Positions 23,634-34,923 of a stretch of DNA of 64,000 nt are shown here, one piece after another (the stretch's first letter is position 1; every line of letters starts with the position of its first letter). The notes under the pieces were generated by a model. That model worked only from the letters and a program-made list of their open reading frames with translations. It ran no database searches and was not told the origin of the DNA. The DNA is taken from the NCBI GenBank assembly GCA_963971225.1, contig OZ020269.1, positions 30,731,783-30,795,782 on the forward strand. Reading direction: 5' to 3'. This DNA comes from Melieria omissa. Its lineage: Eukaryota > Arthropoda > Insecta > Diptera > Ulidiidae. The position numbers were made by a program, and so were the translations under genes.

Positions 23634-23978
23634 GACAAAGGAATGAAATGTCATTGTGTCTATCACTTTCAACTTAAGGACTCATCCATGACGTTTTGAA
23701 TGCAGAGTACAAGTTTAAAAGTTTTCAATTTCAACAATTCTGACTCAATGACAAAAATTCAGCCAATTCAGAACACGGATTGGCAACTAATTTTCTTGGA
23801 CAAAGGAATGAAATGTCAATGTGTCTATTAGTTTCAACTTAAGGACTCATCCATATCGTTTTGAATGCAGAGTACAAGTTTAAAAGTTTTCTAGTTTGTT
23901 TTCAAGTTGAACAATTCTGAATCAATGACAAAAACTCAGCCAATTCAGAACACAGATTGGCAACTGGTTTTCTTGGCC
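23634..23978. repeat. Tandem duplication, two copies of about 165-180 bp
   Basis: Both copies begin GACAAAGGAATGAAATGTCA (23634 and 23799) and run in parallel through AACTTAAGGACTCATCCAT, GAATGCAGAGTACAAGTTTA and CAGCCAATTCAGAACAC to TTTTCTTGG. The second copy has about 15 extra bases. No coding potential. Adjacent stretches 23,106-23,633 and 23,980-26,800 contain nothing I can support as a gene. Confidence 0.9.
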
Positions 23979-23979
23979 C

Positions 23980-26805
23980 AACTTCATTTGCATCATTTCA
24001 AGAGCCCAGCTTAAAGTAAGCCTAATCTCTTCCACAGATATAAAGATATATCTACAAAAACTGCACTTCTCTCCCACACCTTGAATGCTATTCATCTAAA
24101 CAAATTTTGTAAATAGGCGCGGTTGTAAATAAACAGAGAAATTCTATAGTCGATTAGCTGGTGAGAAATGGCACTGAACTACAAAACGTGATGACTTGAA
24201 AGAATGGAGAATACCACTCGCGACATGTAAACTAAGCATTTTACGTATGTCATAATATGCCACAAAATACAGTAAAAACAAATCAAAGTATAATTAATCA
24301 TCATTAATCATTTTTTTTTTGTTCTATGCATTTTTCGTAAACTAAAAGAAATTATATGTGAATTTAAGTTTTTTAAAAAAAAATTTGTTAGCTTATGTTA
24401 ACATGTAGAATTACTGTTTTAGCTTTCCGCGTCATTGAGTTTAGGTCAACCAACGACTCAGGCGTCATTTTCTTGTCTTGATTTTCTTATTGTTTTTTGA
24501 ACGGCTGTATAACTAGAATGAGCGCTTTCGGTCTCGTCCTCGGGGAGACCTCGACCTAACCAGGACCGTGAACTATAAAGAGACATGGAAAGTAATCTTG
24601 ACTGCAATTTTGAACAAGAACCTATCTGCCTATCACAACGAAAAATTAGCTCCATTTGCTTGTAACTGATCCTCTTGAACATTTCCACATTTCCACTTTT
24701 GTTTTTTTTCGCGTTTCCCATTGTCACGTTTGGTCTCCTTACGCCCTCTGTTTCCTAGATTGTCATCTTATATTAGCTCAGTCTTCATTCCAACTATGCT
24801 CAGTGAATCATTTGCTTTCTTGGGCGTTTTACCATCTTCGTCAGTTTTCAAATCATTTGCAATATCCGGCTAGATGTGTTGTTCAGTGCGCTCTGGATCC
24901 TATATGCTTCCAATCCTATCTTTTTCAATTTCTCCTGTAGTGATGTTTCAGTCCACCGGTTCTTTTTTGTTGCCCATTGTTATGCATTCGTGTTTTGTAT
25001 TTCACCATATTGTGAAATTAAGATCAACCGAATCGTACTCTATCAATTTTTTTTCTTTCGCAGCAGCATCCTTCACCTCTAAGATCCCATTGAATTTATA
25101 TAAACACGGCATGTAATTAATAAGTTTTAATATATATAACAAATTTTGTTACAAAAAATACACTTCATCACTTTTCCATAAACTGTCCTGTGTATTGATT
25201 CCAATTTCGACCTTTGGAAATATAAGCAAAGTAACATAGAATCACTTGACATCTTCTGTTTTGGAAAATTTACTTGGCACAGTCATGAAATTTTTCGAAT
25301 AAAAACATCAACACTTTACTCAGAAAATGTTCTGCGAATCTCTCGAAATTGACACAGCAGCGCTAAACGGTTTCAACTGAGATTTTGTCAACAGAGCAGC
25401 GTACATTAACTTTGTGGGTATTTCCTGTCTGTCAGCATTAAATAAATCAAATAAGAGTTTCGCACAGATGGAATCTTAAAAATTCCACCACAGATCAAAC
25501 AATGGAATTAAATTTAGTAAACAAAATCTCATAGCTTCGTTAACAAATTTTTAAAAGAATAGTTGAATACAAAAATTGTCATTTTTGCTCGTCATCATTC
25601 ATATTCGATATGCAAGAAAATCCCCCCAAAATATTCGCGAGTCATGGCCAATAATTTTCTCGAGCATCATACACAGTGTACACACACAAGTCATGTACAC
25701 AACTATAAACAATTGTGGAAATTTACATTCTTTCTGAATTCGAGTAAATGTTATTGTCTCTCGTCTAATGACAAATTACTACGCACACTTATGGCAGCAA
25801 TATAAAAATTCTACAATAACATCTGAATAAACCACAAGTTGCTAAACATCGGTAAGCGATTGTGTCTACAAATACTTCGAGATGAAGTCAAACGATTCGC
25901 GTAGTCAAGCCGACATAACTCATGTCGAGAATTTAAAATATTATTAAGAATAAATACAAAACAAATTAATAACTTAATAGCAAAAACAAAAACACGCAAA
26001 GCACAAACAACACAATGAAGTAATATGAGAATAAAATGAAAAAATCAAAACGATTTACTGCTGCACGATTTACTACGACTCCCGCGCCGCGAACTACTGA
26101 ATGAGCAGTCCAGACAACCCATTGACGTCTTCGTGATTCGACGAGCACGTGCCGTATGCTATTAAAAAAACAAAACAACCAAATCAAGCGCTCTCTTTCT
26201 ATCACACCAAAGTATGGTGAATCGTGTGCGGCAGTTGACTGTCTACTGATGCCGATGAAAGCGGGAAGAGAGTAACGCTTCCAGATGTGTGGTCACGCTC
26301 AATTCTAATGACTGTGCAATGAGGCTTCAAGTGTTTGTGAATTGCTGGGCATTACATGGATTGGATCAAAGTTGGATTGATCTTAAATTATCACTTAACG
26401 CCTTACAAGGTGATTACAAAGTGATTGCATGAAACGTTAACACAATTCTTGTAATATCTGTCAGCGACAGTAAAGACAGAGAGTTTCAATTGTTGCAGAA
26501 CAATACACAAGAGAACATAAAGTAATTTTTTTAATTAACTTATAGCCTTATTACAACGTAATATTTATAACTTTTGTCAGTGTAATTTACTTGTCTTCCT
26601 AAGAGGCATTTTTTCGAACGTATTCAATATATGTACAAATTGTATTGAAAACTGATGCATTGTTTTATATTTTCAAAAGAAAGTTCCATTTCTTTTGACT
26701 ATGATTTGACTAATTCTATTTTTAATAGGCTTTCTTTGAGTTATCTTTCATAAAGATTTTATTGTTTCAAAATCCTTTGCAATGATTGGTTTCATCAAAT
26801 CATCT
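23980..26805. other. Intergenic stretch, no supported gene
   Basis: Mostly AT-rich. Two segments (about 24,440-25,090 and 26,050-26,290) are more GC-balanced. No frame there has a signal peptide or known motif; regulatory or eroded repeat DNA is possible. Confidence 0.35.
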
Positions 26806-26809
26806 TCCA

Positions 26810-26935
26810 AGAATAATAGTCTTGAGAATTATTGATACATTTTTTAATTGAACTTTATTATTTCGTAATATTCTAGTTTTATTGATGGTCTGTTCAAATG
26901 TATTTTTTGTTTGACTGCATTATAAATAAATGCTG
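26810..26935. repeat. Dispersed repeat, copy 1
   Basis: About 120 bp, roughly 90% identical to 49,853-49,975. Shared words include ATAGTCTT, TTTTTTAATTGAACTTTATT, GTAATATTCTAGTTTTATTG and ATGGTCTGTT. No inverted ends are visible. Probably a fragment of a longer family. Confidence 0.8.
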
Positions 26936-26939
26936 TAAA

Positions 26940-28560
26940 AAATAAATACGAAGAACTTCCTAGATCCTCTAACTTTGAAAACTCAATGCATCTCGTTAGT
27001 AAGAAGCCGATTGAAGTATTGCTGTCGAATCTGAAATCCTGACTATGAGGTTTGAAATGACTAATTTTTCTTGTTCAAATAACCAACCAGAACATAAATT
27101 TGCTTTAACTTTGCCTATTTCTGTGTGATAAGTCACACCTGCTGAGTTTATAGGCCAAAAATAGGTTGTATGTTTGTTTAAATAGGCAAATACTGCCTTC
27201 CTCGTTGGCATCTACGTGCGTATTGCACAACTACACAATTGACTATTCTGTACTTCACAGCAACAATACTCGTAACAACAGACAGACATTTTCACGCAAG
27301 CTGAAAGTCATCTGGTATTTACTATCTACGATTATGTCTCAAGCAACGAACAAATTCTCCATTTATTTCAAATAATGCAAGCAACAAATTTTTAGCGCAA
27401 TTTCTTCGCGATTGAAACATTAACCATAAACTTTTTTGAAGCCAACTTGCGTTCATAGATAAAATGTCAACACTAAACTAAATGCTAATAAATAGTTAAA
27501 ACCATTACAGCTTCTAAACGTGGCATACTTTTAGGCATGAGTATTACACGCTACGAAGCTAAGTTTCAGCTAAAGCTTGAGCACACGTTTAGGCGCAATT
27601 GAAAGTCCAATCAGAGCAAGAAGAAATCATAAATCGGAACATATTTAATTCTAAGTTGGTTTGCAACAAAGAGAAGATGATTTTCTTCTTTAATTGATTT
27701 TCGTAAATTATTGTGTTGGGCAACTCGAGCTTCGAACTTAATAACTCTTCTCTTCAGTAGAAAAGTCAAGTCTCCATTGAATCTACATTTTTGCTTATTT
27801 CTTCTACATGAAAAAGAACTCTCAGGATCGAGGCATCAATAAACTTAATGTACTAAACTAGCAAAGAACTCACCAACAGTCCGTCGCCGACAAATGCATT
27901 TTTACCGTTGTACAGTACAGTTGTAAGTTTTGATTTTATTGTGTTCCATCAATTCAAGAACATTGAAGCTGTGTGTCGGCTCATTGTTTATTGTCAGCAT
28001 TAAAGAACTTTAGTTTTTCCATTTCAATAAAAATTAAAACTGCACCGTTAACTCGTAGCACAATTTCATAGTACAATGCATGCGTGATGTGAAATCACGT
28101 TCGGCGCTTCAGTCTTTCGTTTGTAGTGCCCGCAGTAAGATTCAGCTAGAACAACACTTCTCTTATACAATCGCATTGTTTTTCACTTCTCTCGTAAAAG
28201 TGCAATCATTTACAATGGAAACAGTTTTATCGCTGCCCCTCCCCCTCTGCCGGGGATACCCCACCAGTTGGCTTTCGTTTTGAGGGCCAAGTCAATTGAC
28301 ACCTTGTTTGCCGATGCCATTAGGCGCGAGGTGCAAATTGTTTATAAAGCGATTACAAAACGTATGTCGCTCTTGCGTCCAGACGGTCGCCGTGTACTTT
28401 GAGGTGAGCACAGAAATGTCTTTTACGATTGCGGCTGAGTGGTGGCCGTAAAATTTCACTCAATAAAATTGGGATTAGAGAAGAAAGTGAGCTGCTTGCA
28501 ATTGACTGAAACAGCGTAGCGGTTATTGGGAAACGATTTAAGGCTTCGGCGAAATAAATT
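26940..28560. other. Intergenic stretch upstream of the 28.6-kb gene
   Basis: No supported gene. GC rises from about 28,080, with a C/G-rich patch at 28,230-28,270, likely promoter-proximal. Confidence 0.4.
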
Positions 28561-28564
28561 TTCA

Positions 28565-28572
28565 TATATAAA
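28565..28572 (+). promoter_or_regulatory. TATA box of the 28.6-kb gene
   Basis: TATATAAA, 55 bp before the ATG, leaving a very short 5' UTR. Confidence 0.75.
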
Positions 28573-28627
28573 CTGCCACCACGCTGTCAGCTGGCAACAG
28601 TACTCGTACCTCAACGAATTCGACAAC

Positions 28628-29332
28628 ATGCAGTGGACTAGTGGAATTTTGGTTATTTTCCTGCTGGCATTGAACGTGCTGGCCCAGGCGAATCCTGTCA
28701 AGCCAACAGTGCTGACTGATCTGACAGCCCAGCGCGAGCAGCGACAGGCAAAGGCGAACAATGGCGATGCACAGGCAGATGTCAAAACGCTGGGCGTGCA
28801 GTTCGGCGTGGCACAACCGATCGGGCAGTCCCAAACAGCTGCGGGACCATTCCCGTTGGGAGCGAATAATCTGCCGTACGGACGTTATGTAGCGCAATTG
28901 ATAAATGGGCCGGCCAACGGTGGCTTCGGTGCGACCATGGGCGCTGGTCTGCAGGGCTTCGGCGGCGCAGTGCCCGTCTCCGGCTTGGGCGGTTTTGGCG
29001 CTGGCACAGGCGTAGGTGCAGGTACAGGTTACCCAGGCGCAGGTTACCCCCACGCTCTGAGCCCCGCCAACGCTTACGGCAACATGTACGGTGGAATGCT
29101 GCCAGGGCAGTTGCAGAACGGTATGATTGGAGTGGCTCCTAATGGGCAAAACCTGGACGGTTTGGTCAACTACCACAACCAGCAAGGACTCCTTGGTACA
29201 CAATTGCCAATGGGAAATTTTCCGCTGCAATCGCAGGCCTCGCAATTGCATCCGCAGGCGGTGCCCTACCCGCTCATGCCCGGCTACTACCCGCAAATGA
29301 GCTACCAGTATCAAAGCTTGCCGGGATTCTAA
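28628..29332 (+). CDS. Secreted Gly/Asn/Gln/Pro/Tyr-rich protein
   Basis: Encodes 234 residues, the longest of the array. The signal peptide is residues 1-21 (MQWTSGILVIFLLALNVLAQA). TAQREQR (33-39) contains an R-E-Q-R furin-type site before QAKANNG. The body has no tandem repeat. It alternates Gly-rich parts (GFGGAVPVSGLGGFGAGTG, about 123-141) with Gln/Asn/Pro/Tyr-rich parts, and ends in PYPLMPGYYPQMSYQYQS, then LPGF. There are no cysteines in the mature chain. Composition suits an extracellular structural protein (egg envelope, silk, glue or cuticle), but this is inference. AATAAA at 29447-29452 and 29451-29456. The 3' end converges on the minus-strand neighbour. Confidence 0.9.
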   Translation: MQWTSGILVIFLLALNVLAQANPVKPTVLTDLTAQREQRQAKANNGDAQADVKTLGVQFGVAQPIGQSQTAAGPFPLGANNLPYGRYVAQLINGPANGGFGATMGAGLQGFGGAVPVSGLGGFGAGTGVGAGTGYPGAGYPHALSPANAYGNMYGGMLPGQLQNGMIGVAPNGQNLDGLVNYHNQQGLLGTQLPMGNFPLQSQASQLHPQAVPYPLMPGYYPQMSYQYQSLPGF

Positions 29333-29438
29333 GCTGCCCAACCTAAACTAAATAGTCAATTATAATTTAGTGAAATTTTCTAAACAACACACACAACTTT
29401 TATACTCATTCGGTGATCTTGTGAAATCACATTTTATA

Positions 29439-29456
29439 TTTATTTAAATAAATAAA
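29439..29456. terminator. Interleaved poly(A) signals of two convergent genes
   Basis: TTTATT at 29439-29444 is the minus-strand AATAAA. AATAAATAAA at 29447-29456 serves the plus-strand gene. Each signal lies beyond the other gene's, so the two 3' UTRs should overlap by some tens of bases. Confidence 0.75.
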
Positions 29457-29515
29457 AATTAAATACAATCAATTTCGAATTTCTTCAAAATAGTCGAATT
29501 AATTGAAGCTCCGCT

Positions 29516-29959
29516 TCAGCTGTACTGAAAAGCGGAAACCGGTCGACCACCGTTGCCACCACTGCTGCCAGCGCCAGCACTGCCGCCTGCGCGATAAACT
29601 GCATTCGGCTGCGGTCGGCCCGCGCTGACCGCGTACGTTTGCGGTCGCGGCCCAAGCGCGCCAGCGCCAGCGTTCACCACAAAGTCCGTGCCGTAGGCCG
29701 GTCGACCGCTGGCCATGCCGCCGAAACTGAAGCCGCCCACACCCAGCGGCCGACCGCCGCCGCCGGGTGGCGCACTCTTCACGCTTGTCGAATGAACACC
29801 GCTGCGCACGTTGAGGTTGTAGCCCAAAGCCGGCCGGTAGCCGGGTGCCCCATAGCGGCTCGTCTGGCGTGTGAGGCGCAGTGGCGCCAAGTGGGCAGTG
29901 CGTCCCGTCTGCAGGCAGCTGGCCAGCACCGTGAGCACCAAGAGACAAGTTAGCTTCAT
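29516..29959 (-). CDS. Secreted Gly/Arg/Pro-rich propeptide
   Basis: Encodes 147 residues on the minus strand. The signal peptide is about 1-21 (MKLTCLLVLTVLASCLQTGRT). RLTR at 28-31 is the furin-type site, identical to that of the 22.7-kb gene, and is followed by QTSRYGAPG. The mature chain is basic and rich in Gly, Ala, Pro, Arg, Ser and Tyr without strict repeats (for example SAPPGGGGRPLGVGGFSFGG, about 63-82), ending PVSAFQYS. The coding region is strongly GC-rich compared with its flanks. Start at 29959, preceded by AAA, a good context. Convergent with the 28.6-kb gene. Function unknown. Confidence 0.88.
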   Translation of the reverse strand: MKLTCLLVLTVLASCLQTGRTAHLAPLRLTRQTSRYGAPGYRPALGYNLNVRSGVHSTSVKSAPPGGGGRPLGVGGFSFGGMASGRPAYGTDFVVNAGAGALGPRPQTYAVSAGRPQPNAVYRAGGSAGAGSSGGNGGRPVSAFQYS

Positions 29960-30041
29960 TTTTGCGCGGCCTTTTGCTGAACACTCTGGACACTTGTTAT
30001 CCCCGAAGCGAAATGCACTCCAGCTTGCATCCTGCTGCGGC

Positions 30042-30048
30042 TTTTATA
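30042..30048 (-). promoter_or_regulatory. TATA box of the 29.5-30.0-kb gene
   Basis: Minus strand TATAAAA, 83 bp upstream of the ATG. Confidence 0.75.
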
Positions 30049-30059
30049 CGCGTAACATT

Positions 30060-31235
30060 TACTGTTGCTCACATTCCGACTAAGCGCCGACTAGCATTAA
30101 CAGCTTCCTACTCCTGCGCCGCCCGTTGCGCGCTGCTTTCGTGCCGAGTTCTTTGCACCAAAACATGAGTTAACCTCCTTTCAGCATTGCTGGAATCCAG
30201 TTCTGCGGTTCTTCTGTCCGGTTTGCGACGCTTCAAATTTTAATGCCATTATGCAATTTTATACATTTACAGTATGCAATTTGTCTGGTGCCGTTTGTCG
30301 CTACAGTATTCGCTCGCAAATGTTGGTCAACGTCAGAGCTCAGACAGCCAGAAGATTCAAGAAAGTCAAAAACTTCTACAGTTCATTGCAAGATGCTGTC
30401 ACATTTGAAGCTGTCAATTTGCTTATATTCCAAAAACCAAACAGTGATTTTTATAACAATTACAACAACACTTTGACTGCCGTTAAGCCCAACTTTTGGC
30501 GCATCCCTCGTTCGACGCATGTGAATCAAACTCTTTGCATGCACTTTGTTTATACACAATTCGGCTTTGGTTCACCGACCCAGTCCCGCTGCCGCCGCTT
30601 TGACAGTTGTGCAATTACACACGCACACAAACTGGTTTTGACACCTAATAAACATTTAGCCGGCAAACAAGTTGAAATTTGTGTTTGTAATGTCAAGTGC
30701 AAGAAACTTGTTTCAGCCGCATTGCAGTTGCATGGCATCTCGCAAGTCGGCTTAAGTCTCTGCTTAATGAGCTTACGGATTGCTGGAGAAAAGTTTGATT
30801 GATTGTGAGTGCATTCGAAATTAATTAGACGCCAACAGAGTTCATTGTGTCCCATGCTACAGTTGCTTTACCTGAATAGTTGCTCAGAGTAAATATTTGG
30901 GTTCCTCAAAGAAGCTCTTGAGCTCAGGTAAGTAGTTGTTGCATTTAATGGAAGAATAAAGTCAAACTGTGCGAGCATTTCTGTAAATAAAAATGCAGGA
31001 AATTACTTTTTGTATCGATTCAGACAGAAACATTCAGGAAAGAACAGCTTATTTCCTACTTAAAATAATCCCTAATTGTTTGACTCTCTCTTCAAGTGTA
31101 CACAGTTAATATGTTTTGTCATCGAGGGTTGGATAATGTACGATTTTTTTAGCTCTTCTTCTTATGAATTTTTATTTTTTGAAGTTAGAAGTTTGGAATT
31201 GCTTGGTACAGCAATCGGAGTTATAGCCGAGACTT
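30060..31235. other. Intergenic stretch with one long but unsupported open frame
   Basis: A 183-codon plus-strand frame (30251-30802) exists in a GC-balanced patch upstream of the minus-strand gene. It has no signal peptide, TATA box or recognisable motif, and its residues look like translated non-coding DNA. I do not call it a gene. Regulatory DNA for the minus-strand gene probably lies here. Confidence 0.35.
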
Positions 31236-31239
31236 AGCT

Positions 31240-31750
31240 CTTAAATAAAGAAAAGAAGAAAATTAAACAAAATTACATTTAAAAAAATTTAAATAAATTA
31301 TTACAAAAAAATAATGTAAAAAAATTTAATTAAAAATATTAATTAAAAAAAATTAAACAAGGAAAATTGAACGTACATCGATTATTTTCTTTGTACTTAA
31401 AAAGAAAAGAAGAAAATTAAGGAAAATTAAATTTTATAAAAACTAAAATTATATTAAATTAAAAAAAATTTATATTAAAGTAAAAAACATTAAACAAGAA
31501 AATGTTACGTACTTAGTTTCTTTATGTTTACAACACACATAACATTGATTCTTGTCTTTGAAAGAAGAAAGAAAAGAAGAAAATTAAGAAAAATTAAATT
31601 TTATAAAAATAATATTAAATTAAATTAAATTAAAAAAAGAATTTTATTAAATTTATATTCAAAAATGTAAGTAAAAAAAATTAAACAACGAAAATGCGAC
31701 GTACTTATTTTCTTTATGTTCACAACAAAGATAACATCGATTCATTGAGA
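31240..31750. repeat. Degenerate tandem repeat, A/T-rich, about three units
   Basis: A block of TTAAACAA, then GAAAAT, then GTAC, then ATTTTCTTT or similar recurs near 31,355, 31,490 and 31,683, each preceded by runs of AAATTAAATTA. Units are about 130-190 bp and clearly diverged. Confidence 0.65.
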
Positions 31751-31824
31751 TACATCTAAGATTGTTGCGACTATATAATTATGAAGAAATGGAGCCCTAA
31801 ATAAAGGAACAATGCATTGTCATT

Positions 31825-32097
31825 GTGAAGAGAGTCGAATTATTGGAGCAACGATTTCCAGTTCCAATCATCTCCCAAATTTACAAAGTCAACTGGCCAT
31901 TTCTGATCTATGCGACTAATCCGCAAACCATTCCTGCGCTCAATGCCGCGATCCATCGGGTCATAAGTGAGATAGAGCTACATCTGTATCAAACTGTCAT
32001 GGAAAATCAAAAAAGACTAAAGTACTGTGATCAGAGCCTATTGTCAGATATTTCATTCCATACTTATTCGCAACAAATCTATTCTACAATGCAATGA
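31825..32097 (+). pseudogene. Tc1/mariner-like transposase, C-terminal fragment
   Basis: The plus-strand frame reads NPQTIPALNAAIHRVISEIE (about 31,918-31,977), then HLYQTVMENQKRLKYC and LLSDISFHT. The PQTI-AL--I-RVI-EIE-HL---VMEN pattern is the conserved tail of a widespread insect Tc1/mariner-group transposase. The catalytic centre and N-terminus are absent, so it is a non-functional fragment. It directly precedes the repeat at 32.14 kb. Confidence 0.7.
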
Positions 32098-32139
32098 GAA
32101 TACTACTCGCTCAATAAATAAGCGTTTTATTTTTAAACT

Positions 32140-33003
32140 ATCAGGGCCCGCGGCATTGCACGCAAGTTTAAAATCAACGAGGCCAATAAATCAAGTTCTT
32201 CTTAACCCTTCGTTGATGCCGTCAGAATTTCATGAAAAATACTCCTCCAATTATTTCTCATTTGAAGTGCTTTCACCACATTTGAAGTCTTTTAGCGCAT
32301 TAAGTCTTTAAGTACTTTCATCAAGTTTTAAGTCAAAAGGCCCATAAAATCTTGTTTCTCCATGTAGACTTTAAACCCATAGTTGATCCCGTTAGGTTTC
32401 AATTTTCGAAAAAAATTAAAAACACGTGTCAAATTATTTCTCACTAAGAGCACTTTCACCAAGTTTGACTTCAATAAGCTCATTAATTCATGTTTTTTCA
32501 CAGTTTTTCCACATAAAGTTTTAACCCGTCGTTGACCCCATCTGATTTTGATTTTCGAAAAAATAAAATTATTTCACATTTGAAGTACTTTCACTAAGTT
32601 TGAATTCAAAAAGCAAATAAAATCATGTTTCTTCACACAAATTTTTAACACTTGGTTGACCAAATTTTGTTTAGATTTTCAAAAAAAAAAAGAGAAACAC
32701 GTGTCAAATTATGTTTGATTTCAAGTGTTTCACCAAATCTGAATTCAATATGCCTTCAATAGTCTTCTCGTATAAGCACCTTAACCCGTTATTGAACCTG
32801 TTAAATTTTGATTTTCGAAAAAATAAAAAACATGTGTCGAAATATTTTTTATTTGATGTGTTTTCATCAAATTTGAACTAAAGTATTAATTAAAAACGAA
32901 TTAAAACCAAATTCCGTCTTAGCGGAGGTTCATTTTTCAAGATGTACATACAATCAGTCAGTCAGTTAGTCAGTCAGGACAAACCATTATATGTATAGAG
33001 ATT
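32140..33003. repeat. Dispersed element with an internal degenerate minisatellite (copy 1)
   Basis: Five diverged units, each containing TTTTTAACCCxTxGTTGA followed by a TTTTGATTTTCGAAAAAA-like word and a CACxTTTGAAGTxxTTTCACCAAGTTTGA-like word, begin near 32,205, 32,374, 32,522, 32,646 and 32,780. Spacing is about 125-170 bp. The left end (GCATTGCACGCAAGTTT) and right end (CAGTCAGTCAGGACAAACCA at 32,962 onward) are both shared with a shorter copy at about 36,660-36,895. The organisation recalls Helentron-like or other satellite-bearing non-autonomous elements; superfamily not assigned. Confidence 0.65.
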
Positions 33004-33004
33004 T

Positions 33005-33765
33005 CTTCAGCAGTGAGTCCACTTTCCTTAAAGGTACTTTTTAGTTCCATACTTTTCAATTTCAGCACCTTTTTTTTTGCGGTGTACTTCGAATGCAGCC
33101 AGGAAGTAACACTTTTCTAAGCAACAATTTCCAAACCAAATATTTGTGTGTATCTAATGGACAACGTGCAAGATTTCATGTCTGCCGTGTGTCACTGTCG
33201 AGTCGACCTGGTGACAGTCTGCCTAATTATCGGCATTGTCTACCTGCAATGAGTTCGAATTCCTGCTGTTCTATTGAACGGTGTGCAGTCAGTCGTCACT
33301 GACTCGACCGGACGCCAAACAAATGCGCGACCCGGTCTGCAAAAATTAAACGAACAGACATTAGTCAAAGGCTGCAGTGACTTTCGCTCACTTGAAAATT
33401 GAGCCATAAAATGATTTATGAAAATTCTTTCGTTACTGAATTGAGAAAAAAGAATAATGACCCTTTGAATTTTCTTTGCTTCCGGAAGTATCAAAGGTTC
33501 ATTTGTTAATTGTTGTAGAACGGAAAAGAAGTCATAAATCCTTCTATCTTCACAGCATTTCTCAAAGTATTTCATATGCTTCAATATTGCAGAAATTTGG
33601 AGCGCATTCTGCATTATTTCAAATGACTCCTGTTGCGCAAAATTTCACGCTGGTCAGTTTTAATGTAAACAAACTGCACAGGTAAGCAGACATAACATAA
33701 AAAAAATTACAAATGTAGAAAATGAATTTCCAAATTTTCAATCTTTACACAAACAGACAGACAGC
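33005..33765. other. Intergenic stretch upstream of the 33.9-kb gene
   Basis: No gene supported. Open frames here lack any feature. Confidence 0.4.
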
Positions 33766-33770
33766 CAGCA

Positions 33771-33776
33771 TATAAG
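33771..33776 (+). promoter_or_regulatory. TATA box of the 33.9-kb gene
   Basis: TATAAG(AA), 82 bp before the ATG. Confidence 0.65.
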
Positions 33777-33857
33777 AAGCTGTGTTGCGAGTTCAAAGTG
33801 CAACAGTTGCATGTTGCGCGGCAACACGAACACATCGACCTATGATTGAGACTAAAA

Positions 33858-34286
33858 ATGTGTTGTTTACCTACATTCGGCTGCAGTTTGACGCTGTTTG
33901 TGGCATTAACGCTGTGCGGTTGGGTCGCCTCGGTGCCATATCCCTGGCAGCCACATCACGTGGGCTACGATGCCAGCTTGGATCCGATCGTTTGGTCGCG
34001 TGCTTTTGTGCGCGACGTTGTGCGCAAGTCGCGGCAGTTCGAGCATTCAGTTGAAGCAAACAAATTCTTCAATGAACTAGAAGGAAGTGATGTGAGAAGG
34101 GTGAACAAAGATGTGGTGAAACGCTTTAATGACCGTCGAAATTTGTTACATGATTTTGGCCAACTTGGCAAAGGTCTCACGTCCTTTGCTGTGTGGAACG
34201 TGGAAAAGAGTGGTGAAACGAAAGACGTGAACTTGGCACCAAAACGAAGGAAACCTCATTTTTATAGAAGTTGGAACTGGAGCTGA
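33858..34286 (+). CDS. Secreted, charged small protein of unknown family
   Basis: Encodes 142 residues. A Cys-containing signal peptide spans about 1-25 (MCCLPTFGCSLTLFVALTLC then GWVAS). It is not Gly-rich. A Trp/Pro/His segment (YPWQPHH, 28-34) precedes a charged region with RKSR at 56-59, matching the furin-type site position of its neighbours and followed by QFEHS. The remainder is basic and probably helical (NKFFNELEGSDVRRVNKD, KRFNDRRNLLHDF), ending FYRSWNWS. No cysteine remains after the signal peptide. The ATG at 33858 was chosen because the other nearby ATG (33842) is in another frame. AATAAA near 34393. Context and processing site suggest the same secretory class; the activity is unknown. 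Confidence 0.82.
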   Translation: MCCLPTFGCSLTLFVALTLCGWVASVPYPWQPHHVGYDASLDPIVWSRAFVRDVVRKSRQFEHSVEANKFFNELEGSDVRRVNKDVVKRFNDRRNLLHDFGQLGKGLTSFAVWNVEKSGETKDVNLAPKRRKPHFYRSWNWS

Positions 34287-34923
34287 TTGCTGAAGTCTTC
34301 AACGTTAGTTTTAAGTTTACTGTGAAGTTGAATTAGTGGCTTTTGTTCAATTATGTTTTTAATTAATTATTAAATAATGAATAATAACTATTAATAAATT
34401 CATTAAATTATAATTTAATTTCATTATTAATTTTTAATTATAAATTAATTAAATGTGTTTTAATTAATTTTAATTAGTTTTATTTTCTATGTAAAGTAAA
34501 CTTAATTTAATCATGTAAAGTAATCATTCCAAGCTATGCATATTTATGTCAGTGTTACTAATTAATGAAAAAAGTAAAAAGTAATTTTTTTTAATTTTAG
34601 TTTAAAATAAAGAGTTGTCCAAATAATTTGACATCTAATGGGGTACAAATCAGTCTTGTATGCATGTTAAAGCGTCATAATTTATTTTTAAAAACTACTA
34701 TGTGTCCTTTTGCTGAAGTGTAAACCGCATAGTATCTTTGTGCTCTAATCATGTCAACCTTTGTGCAAACAAAATACAATCTGCAGGAATATCTGATCTT
34801 TCTCCAGAAAGATCAGACATGTTGCAGAAGTCTCCAAGGAAACTTTGGAGGCGCTTCAATGAGATGTCCAACCCCACTCGCCGTGTTCATGAGACCAGTA
34901 GCACACACTGGATTTCATTTTAA

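Noticed and set aside
24440..25120. GC-balanced patch considered as a retrotransposon gag remnant
   Set aside because: No zinc-knuckle or other retroelement motif could be read in any frame.
29499..29993. Long second minus-strand frame over the 29.5-kb gene
   Set aside because: A shadow of the real gene: no signal peptide, high Arg/Trp from frame-shifted Gly codons.
30251..30802. 183-codon open frame on the plus strand
   Set aside because: No signal peptide, domain, TATA box or codon bias; overlaps the likely regulatory region of the minus-strand gene. Length alone is not enough in this GC-balanced patch.
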